From Portulaca oleracea (lineage: Eukaryota > Streptophyta > Magnoliopsida > Caryophyllales > Portulacaceae), in NCBI GenBank assembly GCA_029582165.1, contig CM055880.1, positions 1,302,001 through 1,366,000 of the forward strand: a stretch of DNA of 64,000 bases. Reading direction: 5' to 3'. Below the pieces are notes generated by a model. It saw nothing but the letters and a program-made list of their open reading frames with translations, did not search any database and was not told the DNA's origin. A program made the position numbers and the translations under genes. Below, piece by piece: positions 47,230 to 57,367 of the stretch. How positions within the stretch are numbered: position 1 is the stretch's first letter; each line of letters opens with the position of its first letter.

Positions 47230-47339
47230 AGCCCACATATAAACAAGCCCAACCCACAAAATCATTCCTCCCCAAAATCAGCCAACCAAAAACCCTCCCA
47301 AATCCCCAATTTTCCCACCATATAACCACACAAACCCTA
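47230..47339 (+). promoter_or_regulatory. RPL27A promoter elements
   Basis: Two AGCCCA site II motifs (47,230-47,235 and 47,246-47,251) flank a TATAAA (47,238-47,243). A telo-box core AAACCCTA stands at 47,332-47,339. Site II plus telo-box is the known arrangement in plant ribosomal-protein promoters. The exact start of transcription cannot be set. Confidence 0.6.
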
Positions 47340-47398
47340 CTCATCGCACCGCCTCCACATTTCCCCCTCCATTTTCGAGAGAAAGGAAAACACCCAAA

Positions 47399-47509
47399 AT
47401 GACGACTCGCTTCAAGAAGAACCGTAAGAAGCGCGGCCACGTCTCCGCCGGGCACGGTCGTATCGGAAAACACCGCAAACATCCCGGAGGTCGTGGAAAC
47501 GCCGGAGGC

Positions 47510-47544
<35 letters not shown>

Positions 47545-47842
47545 CCCTGGATACTTCGGGAAAGTCGGCATGCGTTACTTCCACAGACTCCGGAACAAGT
47601 TCCACTGCCCCATTGTTAACATCGACAAGATCTGGTCCATGGTCCCTGCTGACGTCAGGGACAGGGCGGCGAAGGAGGGGAAGGCGCCGGTGATTGACGT
47701 CACTCAGTTCGGGTACTTTAAGGTTTTGGGGAAGGGAGTGTTGCCGGAGAATCAGGCGGTGGTTGTCAAGGCGAAGCTTGTCAGTAAGACGGCGGAGAAG
47801 AAGATTAAGGAGAATGGCGGCGCTGTTCTTCTCACTGCTTAG
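47399..47842 (+). CDS. RPL27A: 60S ribosomal protein L27a (uL15)
   Basis: One uninterrupted exon encodes 147 aa. The protein is very basic at the N-terminus ([20 protein letters not shown]) and carries the family block [20 protein letters not shown], then [20 protein letters not shown], and ends [13 protein letters not shown]. Length and sequence are those of cytosolic plant L27a, an uL15-family large-subunit protein. The codons are GC-rich compared with neighbouring genes, as expected for a highly expressed gene. Lack of introns is normal for this family. The ATG is preceded by CACCCAAA and no other in-frame start fits. Confidence 0.98.
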
Positions 47843-48095
47843 GGTTTGGTATATTTTATCTTCTCTGTTGTTTACAATTTGGTTTAAGTTTGTAGCTGAG
47901 ATTCGTAGAAGATCAAGGAAACTTGAATCATGTTTTTGGTCAATTGCGAAGATATTTACATTACTTATGCTCAAATTATGGATTAAGCGTTATCGTTTAA
48001 TTTTACCTATCTTTTGCCGCATGATTGTGTTTGCATCGTTTTTGTCTGTTGAGTGATCTATTTTTGTCTCATGATTTTGTTTGCATTTCGAAGTA

Positions 48096-48282
48096 CTTCC
48101 TCCGTTCCATATCATCTTTGACTAATAGTTTCTTATAGCATATTTTATCAAAAATTTTACAACATTATGTTTCTACTATATTATTTTTTTGTTATGAATC
48201 TAATGATAATAATTTAGTATATTAGAACACAGTATATGCCGAGAACCTAATAACGGTAAGGGAGAAAATGGATCGGAGGGAG
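48096..48282. mobile_element. Stowaway-like MITE
   Basis: CTTCCTCCGTTCCATATCAT at the left and AAAATGGATCGGAGGGAG at the right are inverted repeats; TA flanks both (48,094-48,095 and 48,283-48,284). 187 bp. Confidence 0.75.
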
Positions 48283-48527
48283 TACATTCTCTGTGGTTAG
48301 GATGGTGTGGCGATTTTTATGCATAGGAGGTGTAATTTGAGTACATTTTTAGGTGATCGAAGTGGGTGTTTTTGTCTTCAAATAATTGCTCCATTTGCCC
48401 ATGATAGTTTCAATTTTGAGATATGTTTGTACATATGCTGTGCTCCCATTTTAATGCATTTTAAGGTCTGTTCTTTGTGGTTGTAATGGTAAATGTGCTG
48501 ATTTTTATGCATAGGAGTTGCAGTTTA

Positions 48528-48759
48528 GGCCCGGTTCTTTTTTGCGCCTGGTTGGGCTGCAGTTCAACGTCGCACCACAACTTTCCATATTCCACCACAA
48601 TACACCACAACCCACCACAATCTACCAACTCACTTGCAATTATTTACACAAAATTCCACAATCCACCACAACCTTTCACATTTCACCACAACTTTCCCCA
48701 ACCCACTACAATTTCAAATTTCCACCGCACTGCAACCAACCGTATGAAAGAACGGTGCC
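48528..48759. mobile_element. PIF/Harbinger-like MITE, GGTTGG-ended subfamily (copy E)
   Basis: The ends GGCCCGGTTCTTTTTTGCGC and AACCGTATGAAAGAACGGTG(CC) and the inner CCACCACAA words match copy A at 2,324 in reverse orientation. TTA precedes the left end; the right flank does not repeat it. The 107- and 92-codon frames in it come from the repeat. Confidence 0.65.
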
Positions 48760-51098
48760 GAGTAGATTTTGTCAGGCATGTTTTGTTACCTGTTGATTAG
48801 TGGGTGATGATGTTTGCATTGAGGTATCAGCTGATTGATATGGTGCATGGAGAGGTATTTTGGGAGAAAATGGAGGTTTTGTGTAATCAAAGCTATTAGA
48901 TTTATACATTCAGACTGACTGAATTTTGTGGTTGATTGCTTGATCACAGTTCATGATGCCACATTTTTAGTTGTTGATATAGAAGTGTATCTCTGTATGA
49001 ATATGAATGTTGATTGCTTGATCACAGTTCATTCTTTGACCTGTGACTAGCGAATAGAATCATGACTAATTACTTATTTTGTATAAACCAAGTAGTTTAA
49101 CCTGTGGGATGTGAAAATCACTGAAATGAAAATACATTTGTTCTCTGACAGGATTTCAATATGACAATCAATGTTAACTTCCTAGCTGAATTAAGTGAGT
49201 ATACATGCATTTTTGAAGATAGATCAATCATCTGTTTGGGGTTTTCTGAATGTACTGCAAACTTTTATTCTTCAGGTGCTGGGGTTGTGTTATTGAAAAC
49301 TGTAATTGTTCTGTGTAATTGGAAACTGAACTGTTGCCTGTAAACCAGAGTTGAATTGTTTTCTTAATTTTATGAGTGAAAACTGTTGCAATGATCTTTT
49401 ATTGTATGAACAATTGAAGCCTGCATTGTTTTCTTTTAGTACATCTGGTTTGCTTAGTGTTAATGAAAAGATGAGCATTTACTAGAAAGTATTTATCCAA
49501 ACCTCTTTGTTGGATTTGGTTCGGGCAATCATCGAGAATAAGACTAGGGTGTGAAGTGATCGTAATGTCCTAAAGCTAAATGTTTAACTAGACACTTTCC
49601 CCATGTTGTACACATATCTGCATTTGAGATCACTTCGGCAAATAGTGTTCGAATGGTGGTGTTGGACTGTTGGTGGTGGTTTGGGAAGTGTGAGAGGGAG
49701 TATGAGGGTAGGAGCCGGAGGTTCAAAGAGAGAAAATGTGAGTGGAGGGTGTCTTTTTCATATGTCTTATGAGGTGAATCATGGTTTACCTTTGTAAATA
49801 TTCAGAATGTATGAATCAAAGAAAGAGGGATTAGAGCAATTGAAAAAAAATTGACCGTCCATTTGGAATGTTAAGTTAATAATGTTGGGTCTTCTTCTCT
49901 TACATAAATTATGAGGTCCTCACGTCTTTATGGTTAATTTGCATTTTGGGTCATCCTTCATGAACAATAAACCAATTTCCTTTTTAAGAAATAAAAGGGC
50001 TTGTAAACTAAAAAAATAAGAGTTATTGTTATTATTATGTAGCAAATGGACCTTTCTTAGAAATAGTTGGGCTTGTAAACTAAAAATGAGAGTTGCTCAT
50101 TTTTATTCTCTAGCAAATGAACCTTTCTTAAGGCCCAATATTATACTAGTATTTCCACTCATCCATGAGTTACCTTAACCTGGTTGATAATCACTTTAGA
50201 TATACGCAGTCTTCCCTTTAAATTTCTATTATCAATCATATCATATGTTGCAAAATCTTATCTTTAAACTAATTAATTCATATCCATACTAGACTAGTGT
50301 CAAAATATCCACACATGTGATATGGAAAGGAGATGATAACCTACCCATGTCATAAATATAAGATATAAGACCATGCTGTATTGCTATGCCAATTGTAAAA
50401 TTAGGAAAGTTTCTAGGTCTTCTGTTAAGGAAGTTCATTCACTTGTATCTCGGAATCACGCTTCTTTAATGTTGTGTGTTTCTTTACTGTAATCTGTCTC
50501 TTTGCTCCAAAAAAAAAAAAAAAAACTTGAAGGGTATTGATGGAGACACATAGTTCATTGTTTTTTTTTCTTTTAGGGCTCTGTTTTTTTGTGCGTTGCG
50601 TTTGCGTTTCGATAAGTTACGTTTGGGTTGCGTTGGTTGCAGTAGGAATTAATAAAAAGGAGAGTAGATGTGAATAGTAGATTGTGATAAGTTGATTGTT
50701 TTATTTGATTTGATAATTATGACTTACAAAGTGACAAGTATACACATTCATGGATGTTATTAATTAATTTAAAGTACACTTGGTGTGATAACAACAGTAT
50801 GAGTTATTTATATGAGAATGTTGTTTTTATTATGTGGACATTATAAATTAAAGTTTCTTGTCCTTTTTTGTTTATTTTATCAATAATAAATGCATAATGC
50901 ACATGATCACTGACAACTTTCATTTATTTACTTATACCACAACTTTATATAAGTAGCTTGTCGTTTATATAAGTGTTGTTGAGTGGTGATACGTGCTAAT
51001 TAGTAAATAGTATTAATTAGAGTTAAAGTATAAATTGAAAGCATTATAATCAACTACTGACTAGTATTACATACTTACTAGTGCATCTATATTGACCT

Positions 51099-51401
51099 GA
51101 CCTGTTCTTTTATACGGTTGGTTGCGTGCGGTGTGGTGTGGTGTGGTGTGGTGGAAATTTGAACATTGTAATGGATTGGGGAAAGTTGTGGTGGAATATG
51201 GAAGGTTGTGGTGAATTGTGGAATGTTATGATGTAAATAATTATAAGTGGGTTAATATATTTGAAATTTATAAAGTATAACTTTTAATAAAAAAAATAAA
51301 TTGAAATTGAAATGGTGGATTGTGGTGGGTTGTGGTGGAATATGGAAAATTGTGGTGCGGTGTGGAACCGCAACTAACCAGTTGCATAAAAGAATGGGGC
51401 C
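51099..51401. mobile_element. PIF/Harbinger-like MITE, GGTTGG-ended subfamily (copy F)
   Basis: Ends GACCTGTTCTTTTATACGGT and TTGCATAAAAGAATGGGGCC; inner GTGGTGTGGTGTGGTGTGG and AACCGCAACTAACCAG. About 303 bp, longer than other copies owing to an AT-rich inner segment (51,225-51,300). A similar word (GGCTCTGTTTTTTTGTGCG) at about 50,578 may be the end of another relative. Confidence 0.65.
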
Positions 51402-53219
51402 TAGCTTTGAAAGAAATTAAAAGTTAAACATGGTTAGGGATTAAAATTATAATTTGAACATTTATCATACGAGTGTAATAATATATTGATAATCTATAGT
51501 TTAATGTATTACTATCCAATACTCTAAAAATTCAGTATATTAACATAAAAAAAAAACTCTTTAAAATAATGCTTATATGTATAGTCCCGTACGCATATGA
51601 AATATTTATGTATGATATTATTCTAATGTAGGATTTTATTAGGATGACAATACATTCACGAATGCTTTAACAAACAAGTGGAGATTGACAAGATGGACAG
51701 AAGTTGAGTATACGAATGTAAGTCCAAAATGATGTATACATGTTTTGATGTCCAAATGAATACGTAATTAGTGACAGCGTTGCCAATTATTAAACATGGA
51801 CTGCTGTGGTCATGATCAGGGTATGAGATGATGCACTGCATGGGTTGGTAACTGGCAACTTGATTCGAGATCGGCCCGGTTTTTCAAACTTATCAAACTT
51901 AAAAAATAACGAGTTCGGAATATGGATATTCAATCTGTCCGAATTGACAGATCTAGTTGAAAGTAAGAAAAAATGTTGGAAATTGTGGATTGATAAATTA
52001 TGGTTATTATTCATACTTTCATTTCTTTTTAATTTTCTATCCATCATTTTTTTTTTACAATTTTCTTTAAAATAAGAGTCTAGTGATGTTTTTATGTTTA
52101 AAAAATGAAGAAAGAAATGGCAGTTAAGTGACAGATATTCATATTTTTCATCCTTCCCATTAAAGTTCAAGTCCTGGTGTAGATAAAATATTTTCTATTG
52201 CGAAAATTGTGAAGTTAGCGGGTTATATTTGCCAAGAATAGTTTGGTATCACTTCTTCGTGACAAACATGGTACCTACTTCTTACACATCCCTGTGATAG
52301 GGTCCAATGAATAAATCAAATTTCAGATAATAAATTATACGAAATATTAAAAAAAAAAAAAGAGAGATGACACATGCGTGGGCCACGGTGGGTGGATGTC
52401 TCCTTCATTGGCAGTGAAAATGGACAAATCACTTACATTTATATTTTTTTATAGCCCTATATGAATATGTATGTGTTCACTATCTGAGCTTTTGTATGGT
52501 CCCATGGCTCCCACACATGCACCCTATCTACTGTGATGGAAAGCTGTAGAAAACGATAGACTTGTAGTCTTATTAGTCTTGGAGGTACCCCTCCTTTTCT
52601 TCTTGTTTTGGCTGCTCCCGAAACTAAATACTGATAAATACTATCCCGTTAATATTATATAATAACAAACATTAAATCGTTTGCCTTGGAGTTTATGTTC
52701 ACTCTCGAATTATCGAATACAATATACTATAACAAATGACTTATTTTGTAACTTACACTCACACTTAAGTTCACTATTTTGCCTTCGAATACAATTTCTA
52801 AGGATCTTAACATCAATTAATAATTATATTATTAGACCTATCAATTTGGATGGATGGCTTGAATAAAGACTGCGTGTATATTTGGTTAAGGTCAATACAT
52901 GGCATGTGTATTTTGGTTTCAGGCAATTTTGATATTAAAAATATGAGTCGAGTAGATTTAGATTTAGATAAATACTGATAAATTCAATAGTTTGAAAATT
53001 TGGGTCCTATTCTTTTAGACTATAAAATAGTTGAAGGGTGGGAAAGGTAGGATAGAGCGGGTGAATAGGATAATCATTGGGAATCTAAGTCACAAGAGTC
53101 AAAGACAAGTCACATCAGTCACATTGTTATTGTCATTTGATTTGGTTGTCTATATTGTCATTTGATTTGGTTGTCTACATTGTTACTATAATCAAACATC
53201 ACTTTGTACGTACAACAAG

Positions 53220-54278
53220 ATGAAGAGGCATGACTACCCATATCTTCCCGAAGAGATGGTGTTGGAAATATTCTCCTGGCTCCCGGCAAAGTCCGTCGGA
53301 TGATTCCGTCACCTTTCAAAGTCATGGCGATCTCTTCTTTCCCAACCCCAATTCATCAGAACCCACCTCGAGCGAAGCAGAATTCTCAACCACAAATCAT
53401 TCATACTCTCTTGTCCGACGGGCTCTCTCCACTCGGCCTCCCTAAGCGAAGCCCACCATGCATCGGACGATGAGATTAAATTTTATGGGACAGAGATATA
53501 CTTTCATGATCTCCCTTACTATTTGAACACTATACGTGCTTCTTGCCATGGGTTGCTTTTCATCGGGGATTATCGCGGCAAAACGTGGGTGATGAACCCG
53601 ATTACTTGGGAGATTAGGGAAGTGCTTCCTTTGCCGTTTGAGAATACTTACAATGTATCACGACAATCATATGGACTTGGGTATGATTCTCGCAGCCATG
53701 ATTATGAGATTGTCATGATTTATGCCGACGATAGGGATCCTCCTTTCTGTAGTGAGATGTTCACTTGTGTCTACTCCTTAAAATGTGGTTCTTGGAGGAG
53801 CACTGGGAATTTGCCTCATTCTTGTGTCGTTGATGAGGATTCAGGTGTGTTTATGAGTGGGCACCTCCATTGGTGTGGGAAAAGGAGTAGCAACAACAAG
53901 CCTATTATTGTCACCTTTGATTTGTCGGAGAAGAAGTTCGGTGAGTTGTCGCTTCCAAAATCTTGCGTATACGTGAATAAACTTGGTGTGCTTGGTGGAT
54001 GTCTAAGCGTGTATGATGCATTAGAAAAGAATGTTTGGGCGATGAAGGAGTATTCTGTTGCGGAGTCTTGGACCAAATTCGTAGTAGATGTCGACTCTCC
54101 ATGCCACTGTTCGTGTTTCCTAGGTGAGGAACAAGCGGTGATGCGGAAGGTAGACAAAAATTTCATTTATGATTTGAGACGGAGAACTTCAATTGATATT
54201 GTGTGCAATGACAACTCGCAAAGATTCAACATTGAAGGGAGCATTGTAGAAAGCCTAGTATCACCATGGTTGTCATGA
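53220..54278 (+). pseudogene. F-box/FBA-type gene with an in-frame TGA in the F-box
   Basis: From ATG 53,220 the frame reads LPEEMVLEIFSWLPAKSVG, then TGA at 53,301-53,303, and continues in the same frame as FRHLSKSWRSL and on to a stop at 54,278: 352 codons in all with one internal stop. The F-box is residues about 8-50. A type 1 F-box-associated domain follows (CHGLL, YGLGYDSRSHDYEIV, SGHLHWCG, IIVTFDLSEKKFGEL). F-box proteins give substrate choice to SCF ubiquitin ligases via SKP1. At the stop most relatives have arginine, so CGA to TGA is the simplest change. The rest is free of stops or shifts over about 325 codons, so the lesion is young, polymorphic, or an error. Without the F-box, translation from a later start would give an FBA-only protein. 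Confidence 0.85.
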
Positions 54279-54889
54279 AAATGGGGTTGAATATATGTGG
54301 TCAGGTTGTGCAATATAATTCATTCGTTCTTGGGTAGATTATGTTTTGTTGTGTATGTGTAAAAGGCAAACTCCGAATCTTAAGATCGTTATGATTTGAT
54401 GATTTGTACTCTTATTATGTGAATTCTCTATATGTCAAATCAAAAGATCGGCTACCTTTAGGTCTTTGATGTATATTGACAATTTGTTAGAGTGAGCTTT
54501 GAGAATATGATAATAATCTTTTGTTCTTTGATATATACATGAGTGTGACTTAGTGGCTTCCATGGTCATGACTCCCTTAAATTTTTTTATACATAAGTTA
54601 TTTTTCAATTGTATGATATTATAAACTGTGTAAATTGGCACGATTTTTAATGAATTTACTATATTTGTCTCAAATTTTTTCAATTTTTTTACGATTTTTT
54701 ATTTTTATTCTTTCAAAAAAATTATAATACATATAAAAATATAATAATTGCTCAGATTTTCAAAAAATAATTTCAAATTCTTTTAGTAACTATACTTTAT
54801 GACCGTTTTGGGGGGGCAAAAATGAAATAAATAAAAATAATATGGGGCATGAATGAAAAAATAAAAAAAAAATATAGAGGTAAATTTGG

Positions 54890-55004
54890 TATAACTAGAA
54901 CATAATTTTTATTTTTTTTAACCACCAAAATATAAAGACAAAGTAGAGATCAGACCACTAAAATAAGAAAATTGAGAATAGGGACTATTAGAATCCAATT
55001 TCCC
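54890..55004. mobile_element. Fragment of the Mutator-like MITE family
   Basis: AACCACCAAAATATAAAGAC, GAATAGGGACTATTAGAATC and CAATTTCCCT follow the order of the right arm of the 41,570-42,046 element. No matching left end is evident, so it is a partial or diverged copy. Confidence 0.55.
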
Positions 55005-55799
55005 TTTTTTAAAAGATAATAGTGGTGCACCAAAGTTTGTTGTATTCACTATTCAACTAAAATAAAATAAACAATTGATGTTATTAATATCAGGCATGAA
55101 TATACATACTCTGTTTGATATTCACTCACCATTTCCATTATGCCCACTAGGCCACTACTCTTGTCCTAACCTTGATCTGGATTTGGGCTTCCCACACCAC
55201 ATGACCCCATCAATAATTCATTTTTTTTAATGTGGGAATATTCACCAAACCCTCCACAATAATTAACCAATAATAATAATAATAATAATACTCGCCAAAA
55301 CATACTTTATCACTTCTACATGAGGCTATCCACAATGATATTCTTCAAAATAGAGGATATCAAGTACATAAATAGAAGATTTAATATTATTTTAATAGGT
55401 AGTGGAAAATGAATATTGTTAATAATGAAAAATGAGTCGGAGCATGTGATAAGTAATGAATAATATATAATTATTAAAATAGTAAGAAAAGATAAAACAA
55501 AATAAATCTTATTTAATATTTTTCTCTCCTAGTTCTCTCTATCTCTCTCATCCCCTCCCTTTTTCTCTCTCCTCTTATATTGGCCCTACTACACCCTTAT
55601 GAACTTAAATATTCAAGGCCACAGGTAGACAATGACCACAAAGTTTATAATAAGTTACACCCTTTCGAAGGCAATGTTCAAGATCATGTTCAGCGCTGTC
55701 CAGATTGCTCTGATTTACGCAACTCCTGCATTATAATTTCAACGTTTTCGAAAAATTCATGAATCCATTCTCCCCTTAGGCTCTAAATTACGCCACCAT

Positions 55800-56235
55800 T
55801 AGCAGACAAGTGATTTCCCTTAGATGCACTATTGGAATTCAATAAAACCCAAACCTTTGCCAGCAACAATCACACCTCTCTACCGTAGCATTGATGCTTT
55901 AAATAGTTGCCTATCTACTAGGAGGTCTTGCTTGATGGCTTTGAGACGAGCATTCATAAAAACTTCAGCATTCCTCCACTTCCATACGTATCATGATCCT
56001 CGATTAGGTTCCCGATCTTTCTCTGTCTTCTGATTCTCACCACCTAATTTCAGGTGAAGTTATTAGTGAGATGAAGTTCAAGACCTTTTAATTCTAATAT
56101 ACGCCATACACCTCTAATAATTAGACATGAGCGAAAAATATGATGCGTGGTTTCAATATTTTGATGGCAAGGACCACACATGGAGCCATCCTTTAAGCCT
56201 CTTTAGCACCATTCTCATTTGTAACCGACATAAGT
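55800..56235 (-). pseudogene. LINE remnant: zf-RVT and linker before RNase H
   Basis: Read on the minus strand, one frame gives GSMCGPCHQNIETTHHIFRS followed by CLIIRGVWRILELKG, the C-x2-C..H..C zinc-binding block that follows plant LINE reverse transcriptase. A second frame further on gives YVWKWRNAEVFMNARLKAIK, the usual linker before RNase H. Stops and at least one frameshift separate them. It is a relic of the same broad LINE type as those at 11,490 and 46,601. Confidence 0.6.
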
Positions 56236-56949
56236 TTTGAGGACATTGAAAAAAATATACTAACATCTTTTTGAACATAAATAATATAATATTATTGTAT
56301 ATAGTTTTTCATAGACTTTTACATATATTCTTAGATTTTGATGTACAAAAAGATTGACATGATTCTAGGAATATTGTTTGCATTTGCCAAATATAGCCCT
56401 TTGATTTAACTAAAATTGTTGACTAGATCTTTTTCATGAATTATATTTTAGAAAGGCTAAAAGTATGTGAAAACTGAAAAATAATGTCACCAAATATCAT
56501 AATATGAAAATTATTTGTATATTTTGGTTTAATAATATTAAGAATTAGATTGTTTATCAAAGTTTTCATTTGGTTTACTTTTATAGTCTTAAATATTTCT
56601 CTTTAATCGATAATTTTTCATACATATAATAATTATAATATTATATTTTTAAATTTTTTAAATTATTATATATATTAAAAAATTAATAATGATATTTTAA
56701 TAATTTGACTAATATAGTTTTTAAGACGATAAACCATATGAAACGAAGGGACTAAAAAATTTCAATTCTCATAATCATGAATTCGTAATCAATCCAAGTC
56801 ATAATCAAATGCACCAAACCCAAAAAGCAAGAGAGCCCATTTTCTATGTTTGTATTATTTCGATTTATTATTTATTTTACTTTAAATATTATCGTTAATT
56901 TTATCTCCCGGATTAAAATCCCCAATTGCACGTGAAATCCTCCCCGCTC

Positions 56950-56956
56950 TATAAAT
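56950..56956 (+). promoter_or_regulatory. TATA box of the copper amine oxidase gene
   Basis: CCGCTCTATAAATTCCCC lies about 250 bp before the ATG. A start near 56,985 is expected, giving a leader of about 215 nt that contains an upstream ATG (57,137). Confidence 0.6.
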
Positions 56957-57136
56957 TCCCCCCACCGGTCTCCACTGATCGCCATTTCTGCAATCTTCTA
57001 GAGCGAGAAAGAGAGGGCGGAGTTAGAGTGAGAAAGTTCGCCGTCTGGTGGCGGAGGAGAAGGTGTTTGTGGCGGTGGTTGCGGCGGCGGCGGTGGTGGG
57101 GAAGCTGCTGAGGGAACAGAGAGAAAGTGCTGCTGT

Positions 57137-57367
57137 ATGTCAATTGTGGAGTGCAGTGATAACAATTATTACGACGCTGAGTTCGATAATCCTCTCCAAT
57201 GGCCGCAGCTCCGGAAAAAACGACGCGTTCTTCGTCTTCGTCTTCTTCCTCTTGCTGCGATGACAAGATCGTCGCCGGCGGGAAGATCGTCGCCGCCGGA
57301 GCTTCCGCTGATGTGTCGGTGGTTTCCGATCAGATCATCGCCGATGGAAAGAAGCCGGCGAACGTGA
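57137..57367 (+). other. Upstream ORF overlapping the amine oxidase start
   Basis: An ATG in the leader opens a 76-codon frame that runs past the main ATG (57,199) in a different frame and stops at 57,367. Ribosomes using it could not reinitiate at the main ATG, so it would reduce translation unless skipped by leaky scanning. The peptide has no recognisable family. Function is inference. Confidence 0.45.

Larger units (their letters stand above)
47850..53215. other. Intergenic stretch, no intact gene
   Basis: After the RPL27A 3' UTR come a Stowaway-like MITE (48,096-48,282), two PIF/Harbinger-like MITEs (48,528 and 51,099), a poly-A tract at about 50,508-50,525 preceded by TGTCTCTTTGCTCC (possible retroposon tail), and AT-rich DNA. 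GATTGCTTGATCACAGTTCA occurs twice (near 48,934 and 49,012). Frames up to 126 codons show no domain. Confidence 0.45.
54290..56940. other. Intergenic, AT-rich, with transposon remnants
   Basis: No intact gene. Contents are a solitary right end of the Mutator-like MITE family (54,890-55,004), a TAA microsatellite (about 55,264-55,290), a CT-rich stretch (55,520-55,575), a LINE remnant (55,800-56,235) and very AT-rich DNA up to the amine-oxidase promoter. Confidence 0.5.

Noticed and set aside
47210..47974. 254-codon minus-strand frame
   Set aside because: It is antisense to RPL27A. The open frame comes from the biased codons of the ribosomal gene.
48477..48800. 107- and 92-codon frames rich in His, Pro, Thr
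   Set aside because: Translation of CCACCACAA repeats inside a MITE.
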